Positions 18,260 through 27,267 of a DNA stretch of 35,802 bases are shown here, piece by piece. The DNA comes from Flavobacteriales bacterium (lineage in GTDB: Bacteria > Bacteroidota > Bacteroidia > UBA10329). The DNA lies in assembly GCA_018402015.1 (NCBI GenBank), contig JAGYJL010000023.1, positions 1 to 35,802 of the forward strand. Direction: 5' to 3'. A program made the translations under genes and the position numbers. The stretch's first letter is position 1. Every line of letters begins with the position of its first letter. The notes under the pieces were generated by a model. It had not been told where the DNA came from. It made no database searches and saw only the letters and a program-made list of their open reading frames with translations.

Positions 18260-18904
18260 TCAAGCTTCCAATAGAAGTTTGATGTTGTTCCTACCTAGCT
18301 TAACCAGTTTATTCCGTTCCATCTGCTTCAGTATTCTGGATATAACCTCACGCGATGAATTGAGATCTACGGCAATATCGTGATGAGACATACTGATCTC
18401 ATTCGTATTCAAGGAATTCGATTTCTCTTGCAAGTACTTTAAAACGCGCTCGTCCATACGGTGGAATGCAATGCTATCAACAGCATCGAGCAATTCCTCA
18501 AATCGCATGCGATACGTATTCATCACAAAGCTTCTCCAATCTCGGTACTTCATCCACTCGTCCATAAAATCAACAGGAATGGCAAGCATGGTCACTTTTT
18601 CCTGTGCTACCGCACGAATCTCGCTCCGCTTAAATGCCATGCAACAGGTAAGCGACATGGCACAGGTCTCGCCCGGCCTTACGTAGTATAAAAGGAGTTC
18701 TCTCGCCTCTTCATCTTCTCTAATAACCTTTACAGAACCTGAAATGATCATTGGAATGTTCTTAATGATGGATCCAATGTCCATCAAAAGGTCGCCTTCA
18801 CTTACCTCTTGATAAACAGCATGTTCTTTAATGCTGTTAATAAGATCTGTGTCTAATAATGTTGGAAAATGGTCGTTGAGAATATCGTCTATGTTCGGAT
18901 TCAT
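18260..18904 (-). CDS. Crp/Fnr-family transcriptional regulator
   Basis: A 214-residue regulator with an N-terminal cyclic-nucleotide-binding-type beta barrel (about 20-120) and a C-terminal winged helix (about 165-212) whose recognition helix contains NSSREVISRILKQME. The effector pocket is not the cAMP type. The barrel instead carries GETCAMSLTCCMAFKR with Cys81, Cys87 and Cys88, a cluster that I recall as recurrent in Bacteroidota members and that might bind a metal, an Fe-S cluster or respond to redox. It is divergent from a SlyD-like prolyl isomerase across only 57 nt, which contain a 5-4-5 inverted repeat that could be its own operator. Confidence 0.9.
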   Translation of the reverse strand: MNPNIDDILNDHFPTLLDTDLINSIKEHAVYQEVSEGDLLMDIGSIIKNIPMIISGSVKVIREDEEARELLLYYVRPGETCAMSLTCCMAFKRSEIRAVAQEKVTMLAIPVDFMDEWMKYRDWRSFVMNTYRMRFEELLDAVDSIAFHRMDERVLKYLQEKSNSLNTNEISMSHHDIAVDLNSSREVISRILKQMERNKLVKLGRNNIKLLLEA

Positions 18905-18913
18905 GTCTGAATG

Positions 18914-18945
18914 TTGGTTAAGCAGTTAACGTTTGCCTAAGTTTG
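18914..18945 (+). promoter_or_regulatory. Bacteroidota promoter for the SlyD-like gene
   Basis: TTG at 18914-18916 and TAAGTTTG at 18938-18945 (exact TAnnTTTG) are 21 nt apart, near the phylum's usual spacing. Transcription would start near 18952, about 10 nt before ATG 18962. Confidence 0.55.
18917..18930. promoter_or_regulatory. Candidate Crp/Fnr-type operator GTTAA-N4-TTAAC
   Basis: GTTAA-GCAG-TTAAC is a perfect 5-bp inverted repeat with a 4-nt centre, the same geometry as an Fnr box (TTGAT-N4-ATCAA). It lies between the -33 and -7 elements of the SlyD-like gene and just upstream of the Crp/Fnr gene itself, so a bound protein could repress the former and regulate the latter. Confidence 0.35.
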
Positions 18946-18961
18946 CCGCAAATTAACGCTT

Positions 18962-19453
18962 ATGACCATTACAAAGAACAAAGTGGCGCTGATCCACTAC
19001 ACATTAAAAGATGAATCGGGTGAGGTATTAGACTCATCTGAAGGACGCGAGCCACTTGCTTTCATTCAAGGAATTGGAAATATCATTGAAGGTTTAGAAG
19101 AAAAATTGGAAGGTAAAACCGTAGGTGACCGCATTGAAACCACTATTTCTCCAGAGAAAGCTTACGGCTTACGAAGTGAAGAGAACGTACATATCGTTCC
19201 GTTGTCTAGTTTTCAGGCCGATGGCGATGAGAAGTTGGTAGAAGGCATGCAAGTGCGCGTAGAGACCAACGAAGGTGTAAGCCTTGCTGATGTGGCAAAG
19301 ATCGATGGCGAAGAAGTAACGCTTGACCTCAATCATCCGCTTGCAGGAGAAACGCTCCATTTTACAGTTGAGGTTGTTGATGTGCGCGATGCTTCTAAGG
19401 AAGAACTAGAGCACGGTCATGCACATGGTCCAGGTGGTCATCATCATCATTGA
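18962..19453 (+). CDS. SlyD-like FKBP-type peptidyl-prolyl cis-trans isomerase
   Basis: A 163-residue cytoplasmic prolyl isomerase/chaperone. The FKBP core is split by an insert-in-flap domain as in SlyD: VALIHYTLKDESGEVLDSS, then PLAFIQGIGNIIEGLEEKLEGKTVGDRIE, PEKAYGLRSEE, the inserted domain (about 70-120), and LDLNHPLAGETLHFTVEVVDVRDAS. The tail is His-rich (HGHAHGPGGHHHH), a nickel/zinc/copper-binding feature of this family, used in hydrogenase metal delivery in enterobacteria. No hydrogenase genes are in the window. It ends with a strong terminator and is divergent from a Crp/Fnr regulator. Confidence 0.93.
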   Translation: MTITKNKVALIHYTLKDESGEVLDSSEGREPLAFIQGIGNIIEGLEEKLEGKTVGDRIETTISPEKAYGLRSEENVHIVPLSSFQADGDEKLVEGMQVRVETNEGVSLADVAKIDGEEVTLDLNHPLAGETLHFTVEVVDVRDASKEELEHGHAHGPGGHHHH

Positions 19454-19473
19454 TCACTCGCTGATCGAATTAT

Positions 19474-19501
19474 AAAAGCATCCGTTAAGGATGCTTTTTT
19501 G
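19474..19501 (+). terminator. Intrinsic terminator after the SlyD-like gene
   Basis: AAAAGCATCC, loop GTTAA, GGATGCTTTTTT: a 10-bp perfect stem ending in a T run, 20 nt past the stop codon. The A run on the left means it could also act in the reverse direction. Confidence 0.9.
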
Positions 19502-19556
19502 TTTCAATTGGTTAAAAATCATTATTGGATAGCGAGCATTTGTTAACATTGACTCA

Positions 19557-21239
19557 ATGACCGAATCACTTGACATCTGGAAACTGCTTGCCGGACTGGG
19601 CATCTTCATGTTCGGTATGTTCCTTATGGAGGAATCGATCAAGAATCTTGCGGGCAGGTCGTTCAAAGGATTCATCCGAAACTCAACCAACGGCCGCATT
19701 CGTTCTGTGTTCTCTGGTGCAGCGGTAACAGCTGTTCTTCAGAGTTCCTCTGCAGTTTCGCTTATGGTGCTGGCCTTTGTGGGCGCAGGCATTATGGCTA
19801 TGGAAAACGCTATAGGCGTTATCCTGGGTTCGAACATCGGCACCACGATCACAGCTTGGATCGTAGCCTTTTTCGGCTTTAAGGTGAACATTGAAGATTA
19901 CTCGCTGCCTTTGATCGGGATCGGTGGCCTTGGATTGATTTTCCTTGGTCGTTCTGAACGCTACTCCAACATCAGTAAACTGCTGGTTGGCTTCGGTTTT
20001 CTCTTTATGGGCTTAGATTACATGAAGACGAGCGTGGAGCAATTGACCGCCACTTTCGACATTGCTTCGCTTCCACACTACGGGATTCTCACCTATGCAT
20101 TGGCAGGTGTGGTCATTACGGCCATTATGCAAAGCAGCTCGGCAACCATTGCCATTGTTCTAACCTCGTTGAATGCAGAAGTAATCGATTTCAACGCAGC
20201 TGCCGCACTGGTGGTAGGTGCCAACGTTGGTACAACGGTAACGGTTATCCTTGGTACCATTGGAGGCACGCAGATCAAAAAGCGTGTGGCCTTAAGTCAT
20301 CTCACCTTCAATTTGGTTACAGCGGTTGTCGGACTGCTTCTTATACCAGCTATCACCTGGTTGATCGTTCTGGTTTTGGGACCTGTTGGTCAGAATGCGG
20401 TTATGGGCGTGGCGCTGTTCCACACCATTTTCAATGTGCTGGGAGTTCTTCTGTTCCTACCGTTCATTGGTCTGCTATCCAAATACTTGGTAAAAGTGTA
20501 TCCCGATAAGTTGAAAGCAACAACACTCTTTATCCAGAATGTAACGCCCGAGGTAAGCGAAGCTGCCATTGAAGGTCTGAAGAATGAAGTCCTGCATCTC
20601 ATAACAAATACCTTCAATCATAACTTGCAAGTGCTTCATATTGATCAAGGTCTGGTAGTTGAACAAGTTCCAAACAAAAAACCAAAACCACAGCAGGATC
20701 AATACGAAGAACTGAAACTGTTGCAAGGCGAAATATTCGTTTTTGCCTCTACCATTCTATCGGAAGAAGTGAGCAAGGAAGAATCGCAACACGTGAATAA
20801 ACTGCTGCATGGGGCTAGAATGGCACTGCATTCGGCAAAATCATTGAAAGACGAGGTTCGGAATTTTGAAGAGTTTGAAGCAGCTGATAATGCGTTTCTG
20901 AACAGAGAATACGAACTGTTCCGCAAGCGATTGGTTAACATGTACTCGAAGCTGGCAAATGTGTTGCATGAGAAAGATCATTCAGAAATCGCTTCCACAT
21001 TCATATCTGTGATGAAGAAATTGGACATGGACGACCGTAAATTCATCAAAACCATTACGCAGGCCACAGCCGCTAAGACCATTCAAGATCTGGATATTTC
21101 AACCATGCTGTTGGTCAACCGCGCGCTTAACCAATCAACCCGTCAATTGATTTTCGGCATGAAGGAAATCCTCCTTACTGATGTTGAATCTGAAATTCTT
21201 GAAAAGTTGAATGAAGACGAATTTCAAGATGCGGATTGA
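19557..21239 (+). CDS. Na/Pi cotransporter family protein (NptA/YjbB-type) with PhoU-like domain
   Basis: A 560-residue inner-membrane protein likely to move phosphate with sodium. The transporter half (about 8-320) has the two inverted Na/Pi repeats, each with the hallmark QSSSA (62-66 and 192-196), and their following GSNIGTTITAWIVAF and GANVGTTVTVILG loops. From about 340 to the end the protein is soluble and helical, with the PhoU-like pattern EEVSKEESQHVNKLLHGARMALHSAKSLKDEV, a domain often fused to this family. Both length and order are normal. The gene stands alone between the SlyD terminator and the pnt operon; no clear promoter box was found in the 55 nt upstream. Confidence 0.93.
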   Translation: MTESLDIWKLLAGLGIFMFGMFLMEESIKNLAGRSFKGFIRNSTNGRIRSVFSGAAVTAVLQSSSAVSLMVLAFVGAGIMAMENAIGVILGSNIGTTITAWIVAFFGFKVNIEDYSLPLIGIGGLGLIFLGRSERYSNISKLLVGFGFLFMGLDYMKTSVEQLTATFDIASLPHYGILTYALAGVVITAIMQSSSATIAIVLTSLNAEVIDFNAAAALVVGANVGTTVTVILGTIGGTQIKKRVALSHLTFNLVTAVVGLLLIPAITWLIVLVLGPVGQNAVMGVALFHTIFNVLGVLLFLPFIGLLSKYLVKVYPDKLKATTLFIQNVTPEVSEAAIEGLKNEVLHLITNTFNHNLQVLHIDQGLVVEQVPNKKPKPQQDQYEELKLLQGEIFVFASTILSEEVSKEESQHVNKLLHGARMALHSAKSLKDEVRNFEEFEAADNAFLNREYELFRKRLVNMYSKLANVLHEKDHSEIASTFISVMKKLDMDDRKFIKTITQATAAKTIQDLDISTMLLVNRALNQSTRQLIFGMKEILLTDVESEILEKLNEDEFQDAD

Positions 21240-21296
21240 TCTGCTATGCGGTTAATGATGCAAACCGTAAATTCATCGGCATTTCGGCAAAGCCGA

Positions 21297-21304
21297 TACA
21301 TTTG
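21297..21304 (+). promoter_or_regulatory. Bacteroidota -7 promoter box (TACATTTG) for the pnt operon
   Basis: TACATTTG fits TAnnTTTG exactly and would start transcription about 19 nt before the TTG start at 21330. Directly upstream is a small inverted repeat TCGGC-AAA-GCCGA (21284-21296) that could be an operator. No -33 element of consensus type is seen. Confidence 0.4.
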
Positions 21305-21329
21305 ATATCCATCACTTAACAAGTGCATT

Positions 21330-22452
21330 TTGAAAATAGGAGTCCCAAAAGAAACACAGGAGCGCGAAACCAGAGTGGCCATTACGCCTACCATCGCGAA
21401 GCAACTGAAAGCAAAAGGATTTGAGATCATCGTAGAGAGCGGAGCGGGCGAAAAGTCCTTCTTCTCGGATGGCGATTACACGCAGGCCGGGGCCGTTATC
21501 GGTGCCAAGGCCAACGCCTTTGAATGCGATATCGTAGCTAAGATCAATCCACCTACGGTGGATGAAGCGCAGAAACTGAAGTCAGGTTCAACGCTGATCT
21601 CCTTGCTCTTTGCAGCCACCAATCCAGAAGTAGTGAAAGCTTTGGCTGAGGCGGGTGTGAATGCTTTCTCGATGGATGCCATTCCAAGAACATCTCTTGC
21701 ACACAAAGTATGGGACGTGCTGAGTTCGCAAGCTAACCTTGCTGGCTATAAAGCAGTGCTTTAGGCGGTACGGAAATGAACAGAATCGCTTACCATATTG
21801 ACATCACGGAACCATCAAACCTTCTACCGTTGTCATTTTTTGGAGCTGGCGTAGCAGGATTGCAAGCTATTGCTACTGCGAAAGGCTTGGAGCCAACGTC
21901 TGGGTATCGGATATCCGTCCAGAGACGAAAGAACCGTCTGCAATGTTGGGTGGCAAGTTCATTGAAGTGGCCGGGACGATAGTGTTGACATGGCGGAGGT
22001 TATGTAACCAATGTTTCGCCCGAATTTTTGAAAGAGCAACAGGAAGTGGTGACGGCAAAAGTGGCTGAAGCTATTACTGGTTATTACTACAGCACTTATT
22101 ATGGCAGAAAAGCGCCTTTGTTAATCACCGATGAGATGCTTGCCAAGATGAAACCGAGGTGCCATTATCGATGGATATGGCCATTATCGCAAGGCGGAAA
22201 CGTAAGCGCCAGCAAACTGAATGAAACGGTTCGGGTTGGTGGGGTCACCATCCTTGAAGGGAAATTCTCCCTGCTACCCTACCAGTAGATGCCAGCGAGC
22301 TCTTCGCCAAGAATGTTTCGAACTTCTTACTTCACCTTACCACAGATAATCAAGTTCAAATGGGACATGAAAGACAGAGATCGCTCTTAAGTTCGCTCAT
22401 TATCCGCGATGGCAAACTGGTGCACCTTTCTGTGTTGCCGAAGAGCTACTAA
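21330..22452 (+). pseudogene. pntAA: NAD(P) transhydrogenase alpha-1 subunit, frame broken repeatedly (probable sequence errors)
   Basis: The NAD(H)-binding domain I of proton-translocating transhydrogenase, which couples the proton gradient to NADPH formation. The first 144 codons are intact (MKIGVPKETQERETRVAITP, SFFSDGDYTQAGA, DVLSSQANLAGYKAVL). The rest is recognisable in shifting frames: GGTEMNRI, FGAGVAGLQAIATAKGLGA, VSPEFLKEQQEVVTAK, GRKAPLLITDEMLAKMKP, QGGNVSASKLNETVR and IIRDGKLVH, to TAA at 22450-22452. Breaks include CTTTAGG for an expected CTTTTAGG at 21759, an extra T at 21836-21841, and missing G bases near 21899, 21973 and 21992. The start codon is TTG at 21330, chosen because KIGVPKE is the family N-terminus. 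Confidence 0.88.
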
Positions 22453-22472
22453 CGCTTGATGCACTCACCGCA

Positions 22473-22600
22473 CACCGTTTGACGCTCCCCCAACCCCTGC
22501 CCTGAGAGAGACTTACTCGCGAACCCAGCGTTGGAGATGCGCAAATCTCCCCGCGAAAGGGGAGTACTAGCACAGCAAGGGAGAAGTCTGTCATTGCCAA
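22473..22600. repeat. Intergenic GC-rich hairpin element
   Basis: Between pntAA and pntAB lies a stretch beginning CTCCCCCAACCCCTGCCC and containing CTCCCC-GCGAAA-GGGGAG (about 22547-22564) as a perfect stem-loop, followed by GGGAGAAG. It resembles the C-rich/G-rich palindromic intergenic elements scattered in many Bacteroidota genomes. No protein is encoded. Base errors in this region may obscure its exact edges. Confidence 0.5.
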
Positions 22601-22637
22601 TTAATCACTGGTCGCTATTCACTAATCACTAAATAAA

Positions 22638-22960
22638 ATGGAACCAATCTTAGCATTTGCCTACGAGCACATGGACATGATCACATCGTGATGCTGTCCG
22701 TCATTCTCGGAAATTGAAGTCATTGAAAGCGTACCCACCGTACTGCGCCTCCTGATGAGCCAGCGCAACGCCATCCACGGTGTGGTGGTGGTGAGCGCCA
22801 TTATTGTGTAATGGGAACGGCATCGCCCGACAGCTACATGCTTTATCATTCTCGGTTTCTGGCCATCATTCTCGGCGCTGAATGTGGTGGGCAGATTTGT
22901 GGTCACCGACCGCATGTTGGAGATGTTCAGAAGAAACCAGCTAAAAAGACTAAGCAATGA
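22638..22960 (+). pseudogene. pntAB: NAD(P) transhydrogenase alpha-2 (membrane) subunit, frame broken (probable sequence errors)
   Basis: The small membrane subunit that carries four transmembrane helices of domain II. Translation in changing frames recovers MEPILAFAYEHMDM, AIHGVVVV, TASPDSYMLL, LAIILGALNVVG and the tail VVTDRMLEMF, ending at TGA 22958-22960. The normal product is about 100 residues, and the 323 nt here fit that. At least four frame changes are needed. The stop overlaps the pntB start by ATGA. Separate alpha-1, alpha-2 and beta genes are the usual arrangement in this phylum. Confidence 0.82.
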
Positions 22961-24368
22961 GACCTCTCACAGAGATCGGGTACCTCATTGCATGTTACTT
23001 TAATATTCGGACTGAAAATGATGAGCGACCCGAAGACGGCCCGAAAGGAAATCTTTGGGCAGCTGTGGGTATGTTGACGTGTCCAGTTTGTTTTGGGCCT
23101 CTATAAGGACGAAAGCGGTAACCATTTGCACAACCTGCCGTGGATGGCTGTGGACGATCGTCGGTTCCATTCTCGGTTACATCATGGCCAGCGCGTGCAG
23201 ATGACCGACATGCCGCAGATGGTTTCGTTGTTCAACGGAATGGGCGGTGCCTGTGCTGCTATTATCGGACTCATTGAGTTCCCGCATTATACACCTGGCC
23301 AACTTCATGCTTATTCTATTGACCATCTATGCTGGTTTGGTGATGGTTCCACCTCGTTTGCAGGTAAAGTTATGATACTTCCCCTGAAGCTGGGCAACTA
23401 GCCTAGACAAGGACATCGACTACCTTTCTACAACGTGATGAACACCGCATCATGTTATTACTGCGGTCGGTCCCGAACCTCTCTGCTTGGCAGGAGGGAC
23501 ACATTGGAGCTAAAAAACGTTGACATGTGGGTGTACATCCTGCTCGGACCCCGAGTTTGGCTATGGTGTACTTCGTGCTGCCAATTGGTGGTGCGATATA
23601 CCTGGTGTCATCTCTTTAAACTCATTTACTGGTATGGCTGCTGCCTTCGGTGGTTTCCTCTATGAAGTAACATGGCCATGCTCACGGGTGGTATTCTCGT
23701 GGTTCGGCTGGAACGATTTGACGGTGGTGATGTGCAACGCCATGAACCGTTCACTGCGGTGATGCTTCGGGGCATTCAGTACGGGCGGTGCAGCCACTGC
23801 TGCTGGCGATGGCACTCAGAAATCGTACAAACAAACGAGCCCAAGCGATGCGGCCGTATTGCTCAATTACTCTTCAAGGTCATCATTATGCTTAAGGTTA
23901 CGGTTTGGCGGTGGCCACGGGCGCAGCATGTGGTAAATGAGATGGAGACCATCCTCACCCAGCCGTGGTGTGGAAGTGAAATACGCCATTCACCCTGTGG
24001 CGGGGCGTATGCCCGGACACATGAATGTGCTGCTGGCGAAGCAACGTGGACTACGACAAACTGGTGGAAATGGAAGACATTAACTGAGTTCTCTACTGCG
24101 ATGTGGTGCTGGTGCTGGGTGCCAACGATGTAGTAACCCTGCCGCCAAAGAAGACCCCTCCTCGCCTATCTATGGCATGCCTATCCTCACGGTAGGGTGC
24201 AAACACAGTCATCAACAACCGCTCGATGAGTGCTAGACTAAGTCTAATAGCAAGCCTCTTTACCGCGATAAGAGCAGCATGCTCTTTGGTGTTCTAAGAA
24301 GTTACCCCACGGAGTTAGTGAGTGAAGTTGAAGGGTTTGTAACTGAAATTGAAAAGCTTGGATTATAA
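22957..24368 (+). pseudogene. pntB: NAD(P) transhydrogenase beta subunit, frame broken repeatedly (probable sequence errors)
   Basis: The subunit with the remaining transmembrane helices of domain II and the NADP(H)-binding domain III. Recoverable pieces in order are [169 protein letters not shown] and VTEIEKLGL, ending at TAA 24366-24368. About ten or more frame changes are needed, yet nearly every conserved block survives, including the domain III nucleotide-binding part. That fits a real, functional gene read with errors. Confidence 0.87.
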
Positions 24369-24990
24369 TAAACTGGAGTGCCGACTTTTTATCTGGTTAC
24401 AGGCTGGCACTTGACAATGCAAAAGAGTTATTGGAAGTTGCAAAACTTGCTGGAAAAATTCTGCTAAACTCAGCAGTTTCTTTATGCATATTGTCTTACT
24501 AAAAACTTACAAGTTAAAGGGCACTATTTCTTAGCGTGAGAACACTTTAATCCAACCATCGAAATCAGACATCTAAATGGAAGTGTTCAGTAGACACCCG
24601 ATAAAACATCAACACTTTATCTGTCTAACTTTCTTGTGGTGGATCGAGTCTCAACAGAAGTTTGGGAAGAAAAAATGAATCAGTTTCGCGAAACAAAGGC
24701 TACAAGACAAAATAGCATCTCAGACAGATACTGATCGAATGAACGACAATTCGAACAATCGGTTGAATCACTAGATGCCAGCCCGGACTCCAACTAGCGG
24801 TTTGAATCAGATAACTTTAAATCATGAGGATATCAAAATTGGCTCGGCAGTAACCAAGCAAACAATAGAAAAATGCAGGTTTTTATTTGAGCTATAATAA
24901 ATCAAGCAGAGCATGGCAGTCACCAAAATTGGTCTCGAAAGGCGATTTTATCGAAAAGCAGAAATCTATCAGAGCAGCAATTACCTTTAT
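24369..24990 (+). pseudogene. Probable AbiV/HEPN-like abortive-infection gene, frame broken
   Basis: Directly after pntB the plus strand reads WSADFLSGYRLALDNAKELLEVAKLAGKILL, then NSAVSLCILSY, then LT in a near-continuous frame. This matches my recollection of the N-terminal HEPN helix pattern of AbiV-type abortive-infection proteins (nA.eLl.eA..Ll...y..AvsLailaleEl.K); the expected acidic EE falls at a damaged spot (TACTAAAAACTT at 24496-24507). Later pieces such as LVVDRVSTEVWEEKMNQF are readable in other frames but not recognised. The stretch is visibly richer in A+T than the pnt genes, suggesting an accessory gene. The end is uncertain. Identification rests on a short pattern and could be wrong. 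Confidence 0.3.
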
Positions 24991-25917
24991 TGAGCTTACA
25001 TTCTTCTAGTGAAACTAAGTCGTGATAGAAGATTATGTACCCCCAGATAATCGGACTCCCTTCTATTCATTGTGATTCTGAACTGGAAGTTCAAGCTCCT
25101 CAAATTAGAACGGGTTGAGAATGATGACAAAAAGACGGTAAAACGGACTCTAATAAATCTGTTATCCTGGTTGAATTGCATTGGGCAAAATGCAAGATAA
25201 CTGGAAACTTCCTGACTGATGAAATGAAATATCATGATAAATCAAACTTACCATCAATTCTAGTATTGAAAACCTTGGTCCAATAGTTACTATTTCAAGT
25301 ACATTTCTCGATAGATAGATCTACACGGAAGTTATTGAGTATCGTGTCATGGTAGGTCAATTCCGGTTCCGAAAAAATAGTCATGAAATCCACTTACAAA
25401 ATCAAAGAGGTATGTGACAAAATGATGCGAAACCCTCATGGTTCGTTTTATGACCTGGGTACATGCATGAGCACTACTAGATTAATTGTTTGGTATAAAA
25501 GAGTACGCCATGCTTACAAGGGGAACTGATGATATTTGGACGTATTCTGCAAGAGGCTGCCTGAATTGAACATCATGCATGATTGGATCACACTCCATTC
25601 TTGAAAAAAGAAACCTTCATTCAAACAAGACGAAATAAAAACCGATGAAGTCTGGGTTGATTCTGGGACAGTTTGGGCATGGTTCAATTATAAGATGTAT
25701 TACCATTAGATTCCACAGTAGCTTGCGAGGCTATGTGAAAGTTCTCACTCAAAACAATTGGACGGTGGGACGACAAAGCAACATTCAACCCGAAAACGGG
25801 AACGACACTTTCCTTACTGCTCTGATTAGTAAGGACTCGGTTGCAAGTGGGCAGATACAATCATCGAGCAGGCAAAAGCGTTAGTTGCCTCGCTGGCGCA
25901 AGTTTACTTCTTTGCTA
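24991..25917 (+). other. AT-rich stretch with unrecognised broken coding sequence
   Basis: No intact gene is found here. Protein-like pieces appear in several plus-strand frames: KTVKRTLINLLSWLNCIGQ (near 25130), MKSTYKIKEVCDKMMRNPHG then SFYDLGTCMS (from 25384), KTDEVWVDSGTVWAWFNYK (near 25640) and RWDDKATFNPKTGTT (near 25770). I cannot assign them. Composition is AT-rich like the preceding AbiV-like piece, so the two may belong to one inserted accessory block. The density of stops matches the rest of the error-prone zone, so real genes may lie underneath. Confidence 0.4.
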
Positions 25918-26955
25918 CACCACCCCTTTCTGAGCCACTGAAAAGCGTTCATAGCCAAGACCTACGGGGTTGAAAACCAGATAAGGTGCCAAATCGATGT
26001 AACAAGTTAACTGGCAGTAATGTTGTGCTAAGCTTGCAGATTCCGTCACCCTGAACTCGTTTCAGGGTCTTTCCCGCTCAGGCGCGTCTGTGACGCGTTC
26101 GTGCACCATACCCGTCCTCCAGTTCCATCTTCCACCCCTTTCTTGGCTACTGAAATGCGTTCTTAGCCAAGACCTACGAGGTTTTGAAAACCGAATAGGT
26201 CTGTCCGAATAGATGCTGAAACAAGTTCAGCATGACGGCCAATCTTGTGCTTAGCTTGCAGATTCCGTCACTGATCGTTCAGGGTCTTTCCACGCTCAGG
26301 CGCGTCTGTGACGCGTTCATGGCGGCTCATACCCGTCACTCGGTTCATCTCCACGCTTTATGGCTACTGGAAACCACGTTCTGTGACCAGCGAGGTTTTG
26401 AAGCCGAATAGGTCTGTCGAATAGATGCTGAAACAAGTTCAGCATGACGGCCAATATTGTGCTAAGCTTGCAGATTCCGTCACCTGAACTCGTTTCAGAG
26501 ATCTTTCCCTTTCGGGCGCGTCTGTGACGCGTTTCGTGCACCATACCCGTCACTCCAGTTCCATCACACTTTTTACTGGCTACTGAAATACATTTAGCCA
26601 AGACCTACGAGGTTTTGAAAACCGAATGAGTCTGTCGAATAGATGCTGAAACAGAAGTTCAGCATGACGTAAGGTTGCGGTAAGTTAGCAGGTACCGTCA
26701 CCTGAACTTATTTCAGGTCTACTCATTGACGTATACAGAAGCCACGCCTACCACCCCAATGGTACAAGCTTGCAACTTTCGCATCCAATAGCCTCACCCT
26801 TTCTGCTTACTGATACCGTTCCCCGCTCGGGCGTCTGTAACGCGTTCGTAAACCATGCTGGTCTTCCAGTTCCATCTTTCCACCCCTTTCCTAGCTACTG
26901 AAAAGCGTTCTTAGCCAATACCTACGGTTTAGAAGCCTCGTAGGTCTAACAACAG
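25918..26955. repeat. Imperfect ~215-bp tandem repeat array rich in stem-loops
   Basis: About five imperfect copies with a period of roughly 212-222 nt: the anchor AGCTTGCAGATTCCGTCA recurs at 26031, 26253 and 26465, with a variant at 26683; the anchor CACCCCTTTC...CTACTGAAA.GCGTTCTTAGCC recurs near 25921, 26133, 26352, 26565 and 26795, with a short extra copy at 26881. Each full unit holds three stem-loops, for example CCCTGAA-CTCG(T)-TTCAGGG (26049-26067), CGCGTC-TGT-GACGCG (26083-26097) and ATGCTGAA-ACAAG-TTCAGCAT (26213-26233). The last one resembles widely scattered intergenic palindromes of Bacteroidota. No coding capacity. Confidence 0.85.
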
Positions 26956-26984
26956 TTTATTGAACAGACTCTCTCAGGTGTTCA

Positions 26985-27237
26985 TACTTAGGCCTCAAAA
27001 ACGCACACTAAAAGCCAAATTAACACAGACCTAAGGTGGATGCACTTAGACGTCAAGAGTTGATACTTAGACGCCAAGAGTTAATACTTAGACGTCAAGA
27101 GTTGATACTTAGACGTCAGAGTGGACACTTAGACGTCAAGATTTGATAGATGTCAAAAGCGGATACTTAGACCTCAAGAGTGCTAACTCAGACGCCAGAG
27201 TTGATACTTAGACGTCAAGAGAGGATACTTAGACGTC
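26985..27237. repeat. 21-bp tandem repeat, about 12 copies, GACGTC core
   Basis: Units of the form ACTTAGACGTCAAGAGTTG plus two bases repeat head to tail every 21 nt (some 17 or 20 nt), clearest from 27041 to 27237 and decayed from 26985 to 27040. Each unit has the palindrome GACGTC. The period is seven codons: one plus frame stays open and spells LRRQELI repeatedly, and runs without a stop into the symporter gene. There are no unique spacers, so it is not a CRISPR array. Confidence 0.85.
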
Positions 27238-27267
27238 TGTTTCCGTTCATTGAAACCGCGTCAACCC

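Noticed and set aside
24996..25235. Minus-strand 79-residue frame in the AT-rich block
   Set aside because: The plus strand gives more protein-like pieces here; this frame looks like chance in AT-rich DNA.
25600..25720. IS1-like transposase suggested by a DEVW motif
   Set aside because: Only four residues agree; no further DDE motif, terminal inverted repeats or target duplications were found.
26985..27237. Possible CRISPR array from the regular short repeats
   Set aside because: Units of 21 bp follow one another directly with no unique spacers, and there are no cas genes.
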